From: Candidatus Kaiserbacteria bacterium
GTDB taxonomy: Bacteria > Patescibacteriota > Minisyncoccia > Phycocordibacterales > UBA918
Reading direction: 5' to 3'
Assembly: GCA_003245875.1 (NCBI GenBank)
Contig: QKBW01000014.1
Coordinates: forward strand, 1-15,263
DNA: 15,263 bases
The translations under genes and the position numbers were made by a program. This document shows positions 1-7,428 of the stretch, piece after piece; the first letter of the stretch is position 1, and every line of letters begins with the position of its first letter. Under the pieces are notes generated by a model. It saw only the letters and a program-made list of their open reading frames with translations, did no database searches and was not told where the DNA came from.

Positions 1-5
1 GGTAT

Positions 6-49
6 GATAACAAAGCGCACGGCCTTTGGCCGCGCGCTTTGTGGTTATC
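6..49 (-). terminator. GC-rich stem-loop past the end of the first minus-strand gene
   Basis: Bases 11-18 pair with 34-41 and bases 20-24 pair with 28-32, around a TTT loop at 25-27 and one A/C mismatch. Bases 6-11 and 44-49 can form an alternative outer pairing. The stem begins just beyond the TAA stop at 50-52, so it is well placed to end that transcript. No T-run follows on either strand, so it may instead be an mRNA-stabilising 3' hairpin, or serve a plus-strand gene lying to the left of the window. Confidence 0.45.
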
Positions 50-364
50 TTACTGCCTAATGGTACCATTAGGATTAAACTTTCCTGCAGCACCCATTTG
101 CATTTGCATCAATTTCTGTCGCATCTCCGGACTCATGGCTGCTGTCAGTTCAGTCTGATACTTTGGTAAAACCTTCATCGCGGCTGCCATTTGATTGTTA
201 CCATTACTCTTAAGTTCTTCCTGCATCTCCTTAGCGATCTTCTCAAAAAGCTTGGGGTCTTTCTCTACCAGCTCCATGATCATCTGTTGTTGATCAGCTG
301 GCACCCCCTTCATCTGTGATTGCAGCACTTTTTTGATCGCTGCCTGTTTCAATTTTCCAAACAT
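50..364 (-). CDS. Small helical protein of unknown function (104 aa)
   Basis: I do not recognise this protein. It is short, soluble, rich in Lys, Gln and Met, and predicted almost wholly helical, with no signal peptide or membrane segment and no cysteine. The N-terminus (MFGKLKQAAIKKVLQSQ) looks like a basic amphipathic helix. A middle stretch around residues 30-52 is charged (VEKDPKLFEKIAKEMQEELK) and the C-terminal third is Met/Gln-rich. The ATG at 362-364 is supported by an extended -10 box ending 8 nt upstream. The gene diverges from the efflux operon and ends at a stem-loop, so it appears to be a single-gene unit. It might be a small nucleic-acid- or membrane-surface-binding protein, but that is a guess. 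Its dedicated promoter and clean reading frame make it likely to be a real gene. Confidence 0.7.
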   Translation of the reverse strand: MFGKLKQAAIKKVLQSQMKGVPADQQQMIMELVEKDPKLFEKIAKEMQEELKSNGNNQMAAAMKVLPKYQTELTAAMSPEMRQKLMQMQMGAAGKFNPNGTIRQ

Positions 365-372
365 AGTACTTT

Positions 373-381
373 ATTATAACA
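373..381 (-). promoter_or_regulatory. Extended -10 promoter of the 104-aa gene
   Basis: Read on the minus strand this is TGTTATAAT, a perfect -10 hexamer (373-378) with the TG of an extended -10 element. No good -35 is present at 17-18 nt. Only 8 nt separate the box from the ATG at 364, so transcription should begin at or within a nucleotide or two of the start codon, giving a leaderless or almost leaderless mRNA. Confidence 0.65.
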
Positions 382-405
382 GTAATGTGACCTATCCGCA
401 GTTCT

Positions 406-434
406 TTGACTACGCACATACTTTATGTCATAAT
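406..434 (+). promoter_or_regulatory. Sigma-70-type promoter of the efflux operon
   Basis: TTGACT (406-411), a 17-nt spacer, then CATAAT (429-434), preceded by TGT so that it also has the extended -10 form. The ATG at 442 lies 7 nt after the -10 box, where transcription would be expected to start. This predicts a leaderless mRNA. It also shows that the upstream in-frame TTG at 406 is the -35 box and not a start codon. Confidence 0.8.
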
Positions 435-441
435 CCTAAGT

Positions 442-2013
442 ATGAAAATAATTATGCACGTTCATGCCAGCTGGCAAAAGCTGGTAGCTTTTTTTTGGTT
501 GCAATCACAGCAACAGCGTATTATTCGTCTCGGCCTTCTTTTGCTTATCGGCGGATTGTTACTCCATACCCTTCTGACCAACACCCCCTCAAGTATTGAA
601 GCCCCAGCTCCACTCAGGGTTGTACAACTTACGTCTGTGAATGCTCTGACTACCGATGATACTGCCATCTTTGTCGGTACCGTTCGCGCGGCACAGGAAT
701 CAGACATGCAATTTGAAATTGGCGGCAGGGTTACTACCGTCCCTATTTCTGTTGGACAATATGTTACTGCCGGCACTATTATTGCAGCAGTTGAAAATTC
801 AGCACAGCGTGCCGCAGTCTTGCAAGCAGAAGGTGCTTATGAGGCAGCCAAAGCCAACGCTGCAGTCAGTGAGCTGTCAGTTTCTGATGCAGAGAGAGGT
901 GTTACCACGGCTGAGCAAAACGTACTGACAGTTTTACAGAGTACGCATACAACAACAAACGTGCAGGTGCGCAGTGTCCTTGACCAATTTTTTAGTAATG
1001 GTGACAGTCTTTCTCCTTCTCTGTCCATCAATGGCTACGGTCGTGCAGTCTCAATAAACGAGAATCGCAAAGCATTGCACTATTCCCTAATAGAATTAGA
1101 AAAGACTGTGAATAATCTTGAGCAAGGTAATGATTTTGAAAGCACGAAAGCGCTGGCATTACAAAATATTTCCGATGCGCTCAGTTTGACAGATGCACTT
1201 ACCGTTGCGGTCAGCAAAGCAAGTGCTAGCGACACCCTTAATGGGCAGTCAGTGACCGCCTATATACCCGCACTTGCAAATGTGCGTAATACACTCGTTG
1301 CACAACGTAACGCAGTTGATAATGCATTTACCACACTCGCAACAGCCACAGCGGCACTTGAAAAGGCACGGCTGGCTGCCACCGGTGTACAGACACCTTC
1401 AATTGCATCAGCTTCGCTCACACAAGCACTCGGTGTATTACGTGCAGCACAGTCACAACTGGAAAAAACCATAGTGCGGGCACCATTTTCTGGTAGCGTC
1501 GATGTTTTGCGTGTGCGCATTGGTGAGTATATACAACCTAATGTCCCCGTTGCTCTCATTACCGGTTCATCTGGTTTGGAAATTTCCTTATATGTAGGAG
1601 ATACTGATGCGACGCAATTTTATGTCGGGCAATCAGTGTTGATCGAGGGAACAAAGGAAGGACGAGTGAAATCAATTTCATCTGCACCAGATCCACTTAC
1701 TCTTAAACGAGAGGTTGTTATCATTACAGATGATACCATGCTAGCATCAGGCGACACTGTACAGGTCACCCCATACGAACCTGCGACGACAACTGCGACG
1801 CTACGTGTACCCCTTGAGACATTAAAATTGGATGATACAAATGCATCACTCCTTACAGTAAACAGTGAAGGTACCACGATAGCATTACCCGTCACTCTGG
1901 GACAGATTCAAGGTAACTGGGTTGTTATTACCGACGGAATCACTGCTACCAGTACATTTATTCGTGACGTACGAGGCATCGCAGTGGGACAAAAGGTACA
2001 AGTAAACCAGTAG
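442..2013 (+). CDS. Efflux RND transporter periplasmic adaptor (membrane-fusion protein, HlyD family)
   Basis: This 523-aa protein is the adaptor that joins an RND pump to the rest of its export path. A short basic N-terminus is followed by one membrane anchor at about residues 30-45 (LGLLLLIGGLLLHTLL). The first half of a biotinyl-lipoyl-like domain lies near 94-117 (GGRVTTVPISVGQYV), then a very long coiled-coil hairpin at about 118-342, then the second lipoyl half from 344 (IVRAPFSGSVDVL.V..GEYI). A beta-barrel and membrane-proximal domain follow, ending in VAVGQKVQV-like sequence. The hairpin of about 225 residues is long for the family. The start is set at ATG 442 because the -10 box ends 7 nt before it; ATG 454 is an alternative. 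The stop is 5 nt before the transporter gene, so the two are co-transcribed. There is no cysteine. The substrate cannot be read from the sequence. Confidence 0.9.
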   Translation: MKIIMHVHASWQKLVAFFWLQSQQQRIIRLGLLLLIGGLLLHTLLTNTPSSIEAPAPLRVVQLTSVNALTTDDTAIFVGTVRAAQESDMQFEIGGRVTTVPISVGQYVTAGTIIAAVENSAQRAAVLQAEGAYEAAKANAAVSELSVSDAERGVTTAEQNVLTVLQSTHTTTNVQVRSVLDQFFSNGDSLSPSLSINGYGRAVSINENRKALHYSLIELEKTVNNLEQGNDFESTKALALQNISDALSLTDALTVAVSKASASDTLNGQSVTAYIPALANVRNTLVAQRNAVDNAFTTLATATAALEKARLAATGVQTPSIASASLTQALGVLRAAQSQLEKTIVRAPFSGSVDVLRVRIGEYIQPNVPVALITGSSGLEISLYVGDTDATQFYVGQSVLIEGTKEGRVKSISSAPDPLTLKREVVIITDDTMLASGDTVQVTPYEPATTTATLRVPLETLKLDDTNASLLTVNSEGTTIALPVTLGQIQGNWVVITDGITATSTFIRDVRGIAVGQKVQVNQ

Positions 2014-2018
2014 AGTAT

Positions 2019-5000
2019 ATGTGGTTTTTCTTCATTAAACACCCACGCTTTGCGTACTTAGCTTTGATTGCATTACTCGCGATCGGTATTTTTGCATTGT
2101 TGGCTATTCCACGGGAATCTGCACCCGAGGTAGTAATTCCTGTAGGAGTTGTGCAAACAATATTGCCAGGTGCCTCAGCTGCAGATGTTGAAACATTAAT
2201 CACCAATGAACTTGAGCGTCCTCTCTCTAACCTTTCTGGTGTCGACACAATTTCATCAGTGTCGAGTGAGGGTCTTTCACTCATTACGATCACCTTTAAT
2301 GCTTCAGCTAACGTTGACAAATCAATTGCTGACTTAAAGGACGAGATTGACAAGGTAAAACCTCAATTACCCACAGACGCCGAAGACCCGATTGTGACGC
2401 AGGTGGACTACAATGATCAACCGATCTTAACGGTAGCCATCAGTGCTAATAAAACTACAGCAGAATTTTCTGTTTTGGCCGACGAATTAGAAGATGCACT
2501 ACTGCGTATTCCAGGTATTTCTAGAGTAGCATTTGGTGGTGTTGCCGCAAAAGAAGTCACTGTGATGGCCAAAAGTGATGCCCTGGCACACTACAACCTG
2601 ACCGTGCTTGATCTAGTGAGCGCGATCAAAAGTGCCAACACCTCCTTCCCTATCGGAAAGATTGAAAACAATGGGATCCAATACAACATCGCTTTTGCGG
2701 GTGACATCGCCTCGCTGTCTGAAATACAAAATATCGTTGTCGCAACAATTGCCGAACAACCTATTTTTATCCGTGACGTAGCCACTGTTACCAACGGATT
2801 AGCGCCCGCTCAGACAATTACACGTGCAAGTAATAGCGGCACACCGTCGCGTTCTGCTATTACACTAGATGTATACAAGCAAAGTGGTAGTGACATTACC
2901 CGTATCACGCCACAGATACATACCCTTCTCCAACAGATGCGTACTAACGGACCGCTGGCAGATGCAGAGTTTTCTGTTGTACAAGATAGTGGCCAACTTA
3001 TAAAGGATGACCTGAGTAAACTTGGCCTATCCGGACTGCAAACCGTGGCATTGGTGATGATTCTTTTGATCGTTGCGATTGGATGGCGTGAAGGTATCAT
3101 CGCTGGTTTGGCCATTCCGTTGTCATTTTTGTTTGGTTTTATTGGTCTGTATTTTTCTGGAAACACAATCAACTTTCTTAGTCTCTTTGCATTGATCCTC
3201 GGCATCGGTATTCTGGTTGATTCAGCGATTGTGATGGTGGAAGGTATCAATCGTAAACTAAAAGACGATCCCACCATTGATAAAACAAGTGCTGCCATGG
3301 CAGCAATCGTAGAATTTCGTGCGCCGCTTATTTCCGGCACACTCACAACCGTCGCAATGTTCGCCGGGCTCTTTATTGTCTCTGGGGTAATAGGCGAGTT
3401 TATTGCCAGTATTCCGTTTACGCTGATCTTCGTTCTTTTTGCATCACTCTTCGTTTCACTTACCTTCATTCCACTTTTTGCTGCACACTGGTTACACCGA
3501 CGTAATACTACAGGGTTTGAGGAAAAGCAGGTACGTTATGCGCATGCACTTGAACAACGCTATGTCTCCTTGCTAGACAAAGTTTTAGGTAGTGAACGTA
3601 ACGAGCGACGGTTTTTGTGGAGTATCCGTGTGGCGCTCCTCATTGCTATTTTATTGCCAGTGCTCGGTGTTGTTAAGGTTGTCTTTTTTGACAGCAGTAA
3701 CGCCGATTACGTTGTGGTCAGTATTGAAACAACACAAGGTACCTCGAAAGAAGTCACTGACCTGACAACTCGCCAAGTAGAAGACATGTTATACGACTAC
3801 TCTGATATCGCTTCTTTTGTAACAACAGTTGGAAGTGGCAACCAGTATTTAAGTGGTGGTACTGGCGAAAAATATGCCAACATATTTGTAAACTTGGCTT
3901 CCAACCGTGAACTGACCAGTCAAGAAATCATCGATGCATTGCGCCCACAACTCAACAACATTAGTACTGCACATGTTACTGTCGCACAATTAAGTGATGG
4001 TCCGCCGTCCGGTGCCGCTGTATCGCTTGCGTTCTCCGGGAACGATTTGCGTGAACTCACTATTGTAGCGGAGCAAGCAAAGCAGCTTATCGAAGGAGAA
4101 GTTCCTCACGTAGTCAATGTTGCGACCAGTGCTAACAACAACGCCACTGAGTTCGTATTGGAACTTGATCGCACAAAGGCAGCTATGTATGGCGTGGCGC
4201 CAGCAACAATCTCACAACTCATTCGTACCGCTGTGTATGGCGCTGAGGCGAGCTCATTTGCCACGCTTACTGATGACATACCAATCGTCGTAAAAATGGA
4301 TGTGAATCTATCAAACGCAATAGATACGGAAAGTTCAGATAAAGCCACGATAGACGACATTGAACGCCTTTTGATTCCAAGTACAAAAGGATACATCCCG
4401 GTCTCAGCAGTTGCACAGGTCTACCTACGAGAAGCCCGTACTGCCATACCACACAAAGATGGCGAACGTGTTGTTACCGTTACCGCCGATATTACCGATA
4501 AAGGTAACGCCCGTGATGCGCAAGCAGCTGCTGTTGCTCTGATGGAAAACTCACTCTCGATGCCAGCAGGCATCACTCTATCGACCGGCGACGGTGAGAC
4601 CGAGACCTCAAATAAAGCATTCACTGAAATGTTTATAGCATTGATTGTCGGATTACTCTTGATGATCGCTATCCTTGTGCTGCAGTTTAACTCATACCTG
4701 CACACTCGCTATGTGCTCAGTATTTTGCCATATTCCCTCATCGGTATCATGACTGGCTTAGCATTAACCGGAAACGCGCTCTCTTTCCCTTCCCTCATGG
4801 GCTTCATCGCACTCTCAGGTATTGTCGTCAATAATTCAATTCTCCTGATTGATGTTATGAACCACTTACGCCGCCAAGCACCAAATCGAAACGTACGTGA
4901 AATAGTGATTGAGGCAGCAAGCACACGTCTGCGGCCGATTTTACTCACAACGCTTACTACAGTTACTGGTATGGTTCCATTGATCTTCGCTGGCGACATG

Positions 5001-5114
5001 TGGGCACCATTGGCATACGCAGTGATGTTTGGTTTGGTATTTTCTGTTGTCATTACGCTTATTCACGTACCTATTATTTACCACCGCCACCCTGGAAAAT
5101 TAGGTAAGGAATAG
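2019..5114 (+). CDS. RND family efflux transporter, inner-membrane permease
   Basis: At 1,031 aa this has the full length of AcrB/HAE-type RND permeases, which export substrates using the proton gradient. The first helix (about 11-30) is followed by a large extracytoplasmic domain (31-335), a helix bundle (about 340-490), helices around 535-555, a second porter domain (about 560-870) and a C-terminal bundle with motifs such as VTGMVPLIFAGDMW. The proton-relay motif of helix 4, usually LVDDAIVVVEN, is LVDSAIVMVEG: Asp401 is kept and the second Asp is Ser402. Helix 10 has VVNNSILLID where AcrB has a Lys (near 938-939). Drug, metal or other substrate is therefore unclear. The ATG is 5 nt after the adaptor stop, with at most a weak AGAG before it. 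No outer-membrane TolC-like gene is nearby. Confidence 0.93.
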   Translation: MWFFFIKHPRFAYLALIALLAIGIFALLAIPRESAPEVVIPVGVVQTILPGASAADVETLITNELERPLSNLSGVDTISSVSSEGLSLITITFNASANVDKSIADLKDEIDKVKPQLPTDAEDPIVTQVDYNDQPILTVAISANKTTAEFSVLADELEDALLRIPGISRVAFGGVAAKEVTVMAKSDALAHYNLTVLDLVSAIKSANTSFPIGKIENNGIQYNIAFAGDIASLSEIQNIVVATIAEQPIFIRDVATVTNGLAPAQTITRASNSGTPSRSAITLDVYKQSGSDITRITPQIHTLLQQMRTNGPLADAEFSVVQDSGQLIKDDLSKLGLSGLQTVALVMILLIVAIGWREGIIAGLAIPLSFLFGFIGLYFSGNTINFLSLFALILGIGILVDSAIVMVEGINRKLKDDPTIDKTSAAMAAIVEFRAPLISGTLTTVAMFAGLFIVSGVIGEFIASIPFTLIFVLFASLFVSLTFIPLFAAHWLHRRNTTGFEEKQVRYAHALEQRYVSLLDKVLGSERNERRFLWSIRVALLIAILLPVLGVVKVVFFDSSNADYVVVSIETTQGTSKEVTDLTTRQVEDMLYDYSDIASFVTTVGSGNQYLSGGTGEKYANIFVNLASNRELTSQEIIDALRPQLNNISTAHVTVAQLSDGPPSGAAVSLAFSGNDLRELTIVAEQAKQLIEGEVPHVVNVATSANNNATEFVLELDRTKAAMYGVAPATISQLIRTAVYGAEASSFATLTDDIPIVVKMDVNLSNAIDTESSDKATIDDIERLLIPSTKGYIPVSAVAQVYLREARTAIPHKDGERVVTVTADITDKGNARDAQAAAVALMENSLSMPAGITLSTGDGETETSNKAFTEMFIALIVGLLLMIAILVLQFNSYLHTRYVLSILPYSLIGIMTGLALTGNALSFPSLMGFIALSGIVVNNSILLIDVMNHLRRQAPNRNVREIVIEAASTRLRPILLTTLTTVTGMVPLIFAGDMWAPLAYAVMFGLVFSVVITLIHVPIIYHRHPGKLGKE

Positions 5115-5116
5115 TA

Positions 5117-5152
5117 GCAAAAGAACTGCGGCTGTCGCCGCAGTTCTTTTGC
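5117..5152. terminator. Bidirectional terminator hairpin between convergent genes
   Basis: A perfect 16-bp inverted repeat (5117-5132 with 5137-5152) has a TGTC loop. It has a GC core and A/T-rich arms, so the T-run forms the 3' arm in both directions. It sits 2 nt after the RND stop (5114) and 7 nt before the stop of the minus-strand membrane protein (5160), so it probably ends both transcripts, possibly including read-through from the atp operon. Confidence 0.9.
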
Positions 5153-5159
5153 TTAAAAA

Positions 5160-5669
5160 CTACACTCGCCCGACTAAGTAATGCATGCCAAGATTCACTA
5201 CCACTACTGATGCGGTAAGCATCACACCAAAGGCCCACAAAAATGTTAGCACTGAGAATGAAGTAATATGTAAGGTTGCAAGTGCTTCCATGATACCTAA
5301 TACATACCAGCCAGCCACCTGCACTGCTGGGCCAAAATTATGTGGCATGCGGTGATAGGTCATTAGAATAGCATTTCCATAGAGAAGTACGATTAAAAAC
5401 GCAAAACTTGTAGCCACGGTCAAATCGTCGTATGGCGTACTGATGCCGACATAACCTAGCATTAACTGTACCAAAAATGCTGCCGCGATTACTACCATTG
5501 CCACGCGCAAAATCGCATAAGCAACTCCCATGAGATGTCTCTCTTCTGTATCAATTTTTCCATCAGCCAGCGCAGCAAAGAAGTTTCCAAGTGCAATCGT
5601 AGAAGCACCAACACCCAGCGCTATACCAATCGCCATGATCACAAAACTCAGTACAAATAAAACCTGCAT
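5160..5669 (-). CDS. Five-helix membrane protein of unknown function (169 aa)
   Basis: I do not recognise a named family. The protein is almost entirely membrane-embedded, with predicted helices near residues 1-28, 45-70, 80-103, 115-136 and 141-165. A short charged loop (DGKIDTEERH) follows helix 1. Helix 1 carries a small-residue motif, GVGASTIALGNFF, and a HRMPHNFGP loop separates helices 3 and 4. No cysteines or obvious catalytic motif are seen. It lies downstream of atpC, but a -10 box 6 nt before ATG 5669 suggests its own leaderless transcript; read-through from atpC is also possible because no clear terminator separates them. An in-frame TTG at 5687 would add six residues but lies upstream of the predicted transcription start. 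Its position beside the ATP synthase operon does not by itself prove a link to it. Confidence 0.8.
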   Translation of the reverse strand: MQVLFVLSFVIMAIGIALGVGASTIALGNFFAALADGKIDTEERHLMGVAYAILRVAMVVIAAAFLVQLMLGYVGISTPYDDLTVATSFAFLIVLLYGNAILMTYHRMPHNFGPAVQVAGWYVLGIMEALATLHITSFSVLTFLWAFGVMLTASVVVVNLGMHYLVGRV

Positions 5670-5675
5670 GCGTTC

Positions 5676-5702
5676 AGTATAAAGCAAACTGATACGCAGT
5701 TT
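5676..5702 (-). promoter_or_regulatory. -10 box with adjacent 17-bp palindrome upstream of the 169-aa membrane gene
   Basis: On the minus strand TATACT (5676-5681) ends 6 nt before ATG 5669, which fits leaderless initiation. Just upstream is an inverted repeat, AAACTG-N5-CAGTTT (5686-5702), lying between the -10 and the expected -35 region. No good -35 is visible. The palindrome could be an operator bound by a regulator, or a small hairpin at the 3' end of the atp transcript. The -10 is well supported by similar boxes elsewhere in the window; the operator role is speculation. Confidence 0.5.
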
Positions 5703-5714
5703 ATTTTTTATCCC

Positions 5715-5966
5715 CTAGAGCAATACGGATACAGCACTACCATGAACTTCGACAGTGCCTTGTTCACACTGAAACTCTTCAATTGCACCTTCTGCCGTTT
5801 TCACTTTTATGACTCCAGAAATTAGAGGGGATATCAACGCAGTATGTTCCGGTAAAATGGTCATTTCACCTTCAACACCCGGTACAACTACAAAGAGCGC
5901 CTGCCCGTCGAATACCGGCCCATCAACATGGGAAATAGTAACGTGAATATGTTTTTTCTCTGCCAT
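5715..5966 (-). CDS. atpC: ATP synthase F1 subunit epsilon, short form
   Basis: This 83-aa protein is the epsilon subunit of the central stalk, which binds gamma and the c-ring. It has the N-terminal beta-sandwich, with the characteristic run GVEGEMTILPEHTALISPL at about residues 29-47. It stops at the end of that sandwich (VEVHGSAVSVLL). The usual protein is about 130-140 aa, so the C-terminal two-helix hairpin, which inhibits ATP hydrolysis in many bacteria, is missing. The stop is a clean TAG and no remnant of the missing domain is seen downstream. It is the last gene of the operon, 3 nt after atpD. A weak AGG precedes the ATG. Confidence 0.93.
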   Translation of the reverse strand: MAEKKHIHVTISHVDGPVFDGQALFVVVPGVEGEMTILPEHTALISPLISGVIKVKTAEGAIEEFQCEQGTVEVHGSAVSVLL

Positions 5967-5969
5967 GAC

Positions 5970-7343
5970 CTATTGCGCAATTACTTCATCAATACTGCCC
6001 TTCATATAGAAGTCCTGCTCATTTTTCTCATCGTGCTTTCCATCTAGGATCTCACCAAAGCCACGGATGGTGTCTTCAAGCTTTACATACTTGCCCGGTG
6101 TACCAGTAAACACTTCGGCCACTGAGAACGGCTGACTCATAAAGCGCTGGATCTTGCGAGCACGGTAGACAGTAGTCTTGTCTTCTTCTGAAAGCTCCTC
6201 AATACCAAGAATGGCAATAATGTCCTGCAAGTCTTTATAGCGTTGCAATGTTTGCTTCACACCTTGAGCAACGCGGTAGTGTTCTTCTCCCACAATAGTA
6301 GGATCAAGTGCTGTCGAGGTACTTTCCAATGGATCAATGGCTGGATAGATACCAAGCGAAGCCAAGGCACGAGAAAGCACAACGGTCGAGTCGAGGTGTG
6401 CGAAGGTGGTGGCCGGCGCAGGGTCGGTAAGGTCGTCAGCTGGCACATACACTGCTTGTACTGACGTAATAGAACCTTTCTTGGTGGAAGTAATGCGTTC
6501 CTGCATCTTACCCATTTCCTCAGCCAATGTCGGCTGGTAACCTACAGCTGAAGATACACGACCAAGAAGTGAAGACACTTCTTGTCCGGCCTGTGTAAAG
6601 CGGAAGACATTGTCCATAAAGAAAAGCACGTCCTTGCCTGAGCCAGAGTCGCGCAAAGCTTCCGCCATAGTAAGCCCAGTAAGACCCACGCGAGCGCGCG
6701 CTCCTGGCACTTCGTTCATCTGTCCAAATACCAATGCAGTCTTACTTAACACGCCCGACTCTTCCATTTCATGATAGAGGTCGTTACCTTCACGCACACG
6801 CTCACCAACGCCCGCAAACACAGAATAACCACCATGATTTGTCGCAACGTTGTTGATGAGCTCCTGAATAAGCACTGTCTTCCCTACTCCCGCCCCTCCA
6901 AAAAGTCCAACCTTTCCCCCTTTAATAAAAGGTGCCAGGAGGTCAACAGATTTGATACCGGTCTCAAACACTTCAGTCTTGGTTGATTGTTCCACAAAAG
7001 CAGGTGCCACTTGATGAATCGCACGTGTTGCTTTAGCCCCCACATCGCCTTTACCGTCAAGCACGGTGCCGAGCACATTGAACAAACGACCGAGTGACTC
7101 TTCACCAACCGGTACCGAAATAGGTGCTCCGGTGTCGCGGACCGGAAGGCCGCGAGTGAGCCCCTGGGTATCTTCCATCGCAATGGCGCGTACGCGGTCG
7201 AGACCGACATGCTGTGCTACCTCAAGCACGAGCGTACCCTTTTCGCTCACAACCTCAAGGGCATTAAGGAGCGCCGGTACACCGTCTTTAAAGTGTACGT
7301 CTACGATCGGGCCGATAATTTGTGTAATTGTTCCTGTGTTCAT
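5970..7343 (-). CDS. atpD: ATP synthase F1 subunit beta (catalytic)
   Basis: This 457-aa subunit carries the catalytic nucleotide sites of F1. The beta-barrel N-terminal domain is followed by the P-loop GGAGVGKT (149-156), and the catalytic Glu181 and Arg182 lie in GVGERVREGNDLYHEM. Further marks are FRFTQAG and the VGYQPTLAEEMG segment. The DELSEED region reads EELSEED (382-388), a mild change in the loop that contacts gamma. Length and motifs are normal. It follows atpG after an 85-nt gap holding small hairpins and is followed by atpC after 3 nt. No Shine-Dalgarno sequence precedes ATG 7343. No cysteine is present. Confidence 0.98.
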   Translation of the reverse strand: MNTGTITQIIGPIVDVHFKDGVPALLNALEVVSEKGTLVLEVAQHVGLDRVRAIAMEDTQGLTRGLPVRDTGAPISVPVGEESLGRLFNVLGTVLDGKGDVGAKATRAIHQVAPAFVEQSTKTEVFETGIKSVDLLAPFIKGGKVGLFGGAGVGKTVLIQELINNVATNHGGYSVFAGVGERVREGNDLYHEMEESGVLSKTALVFGQMNEVPGARARVGLTGLTMAEALRDSGSGKDVLFFMDNVFRFTQAGQEVSSLLGRVSSAVGYQPTLAEEMGKMQERITSTKKGSITSVQAVYVPADDLTDPAPATTFAHLDSTVVLSRALASLGIYPAIDPLESTSTALDPTIVGEEHYRVAQGVKQTLQRYKDLQDIIAILGIEELSEEDKTTVYRARKIQRFMSQPFSVAEVFTGTPGKYVKLEDTIRGFGEILDGKHDEKNEQDFYMKGSIDEVIAQ

Positions 7344-7376
7344 AACGTTTGTAATAAGGTTTGTAAGTGTTTGAAT

Positions 7377-7396
7377 CTCGGTACCACCGAGTGGTA
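7377..7396. repeat. Two overlapping, mutually exclusive small hairpins in the atpG-atpD gap
   Basis: CTCGGT-acc-ACCGAG (7377-7391) and TACCAC-cga-GTGGTA (7382-7396) are both perfect 6-bp stems that share bases, so only one can form at a time. They lie in the 85-nt gap between atpG and atpD, about 35 nt before the atpD start. They could affect processing or translation of atpD mRNA. No T-run follows, so they are not a terminator. Confidence 0.35.
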
Positions 7397-7428
7397 AAGG
7401 CTCAGATTAAGCCCTTAGCCACTTGGCA

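Noticed and set aside
406..441. TTG at 406 as the start of the adaptor gene
   Set aside because: This TTG is the -35 hexamer (TTGACT) of a well-spaced promoter whose transcript would begin near 442.
2810..3469. A 219-codon open frame on the minus strand
   Set aside because: It lies wholly antisense to the RND gene, has low-complexity Ser/Ile/Arg-rich sequence, and shows no promoter or family motif.
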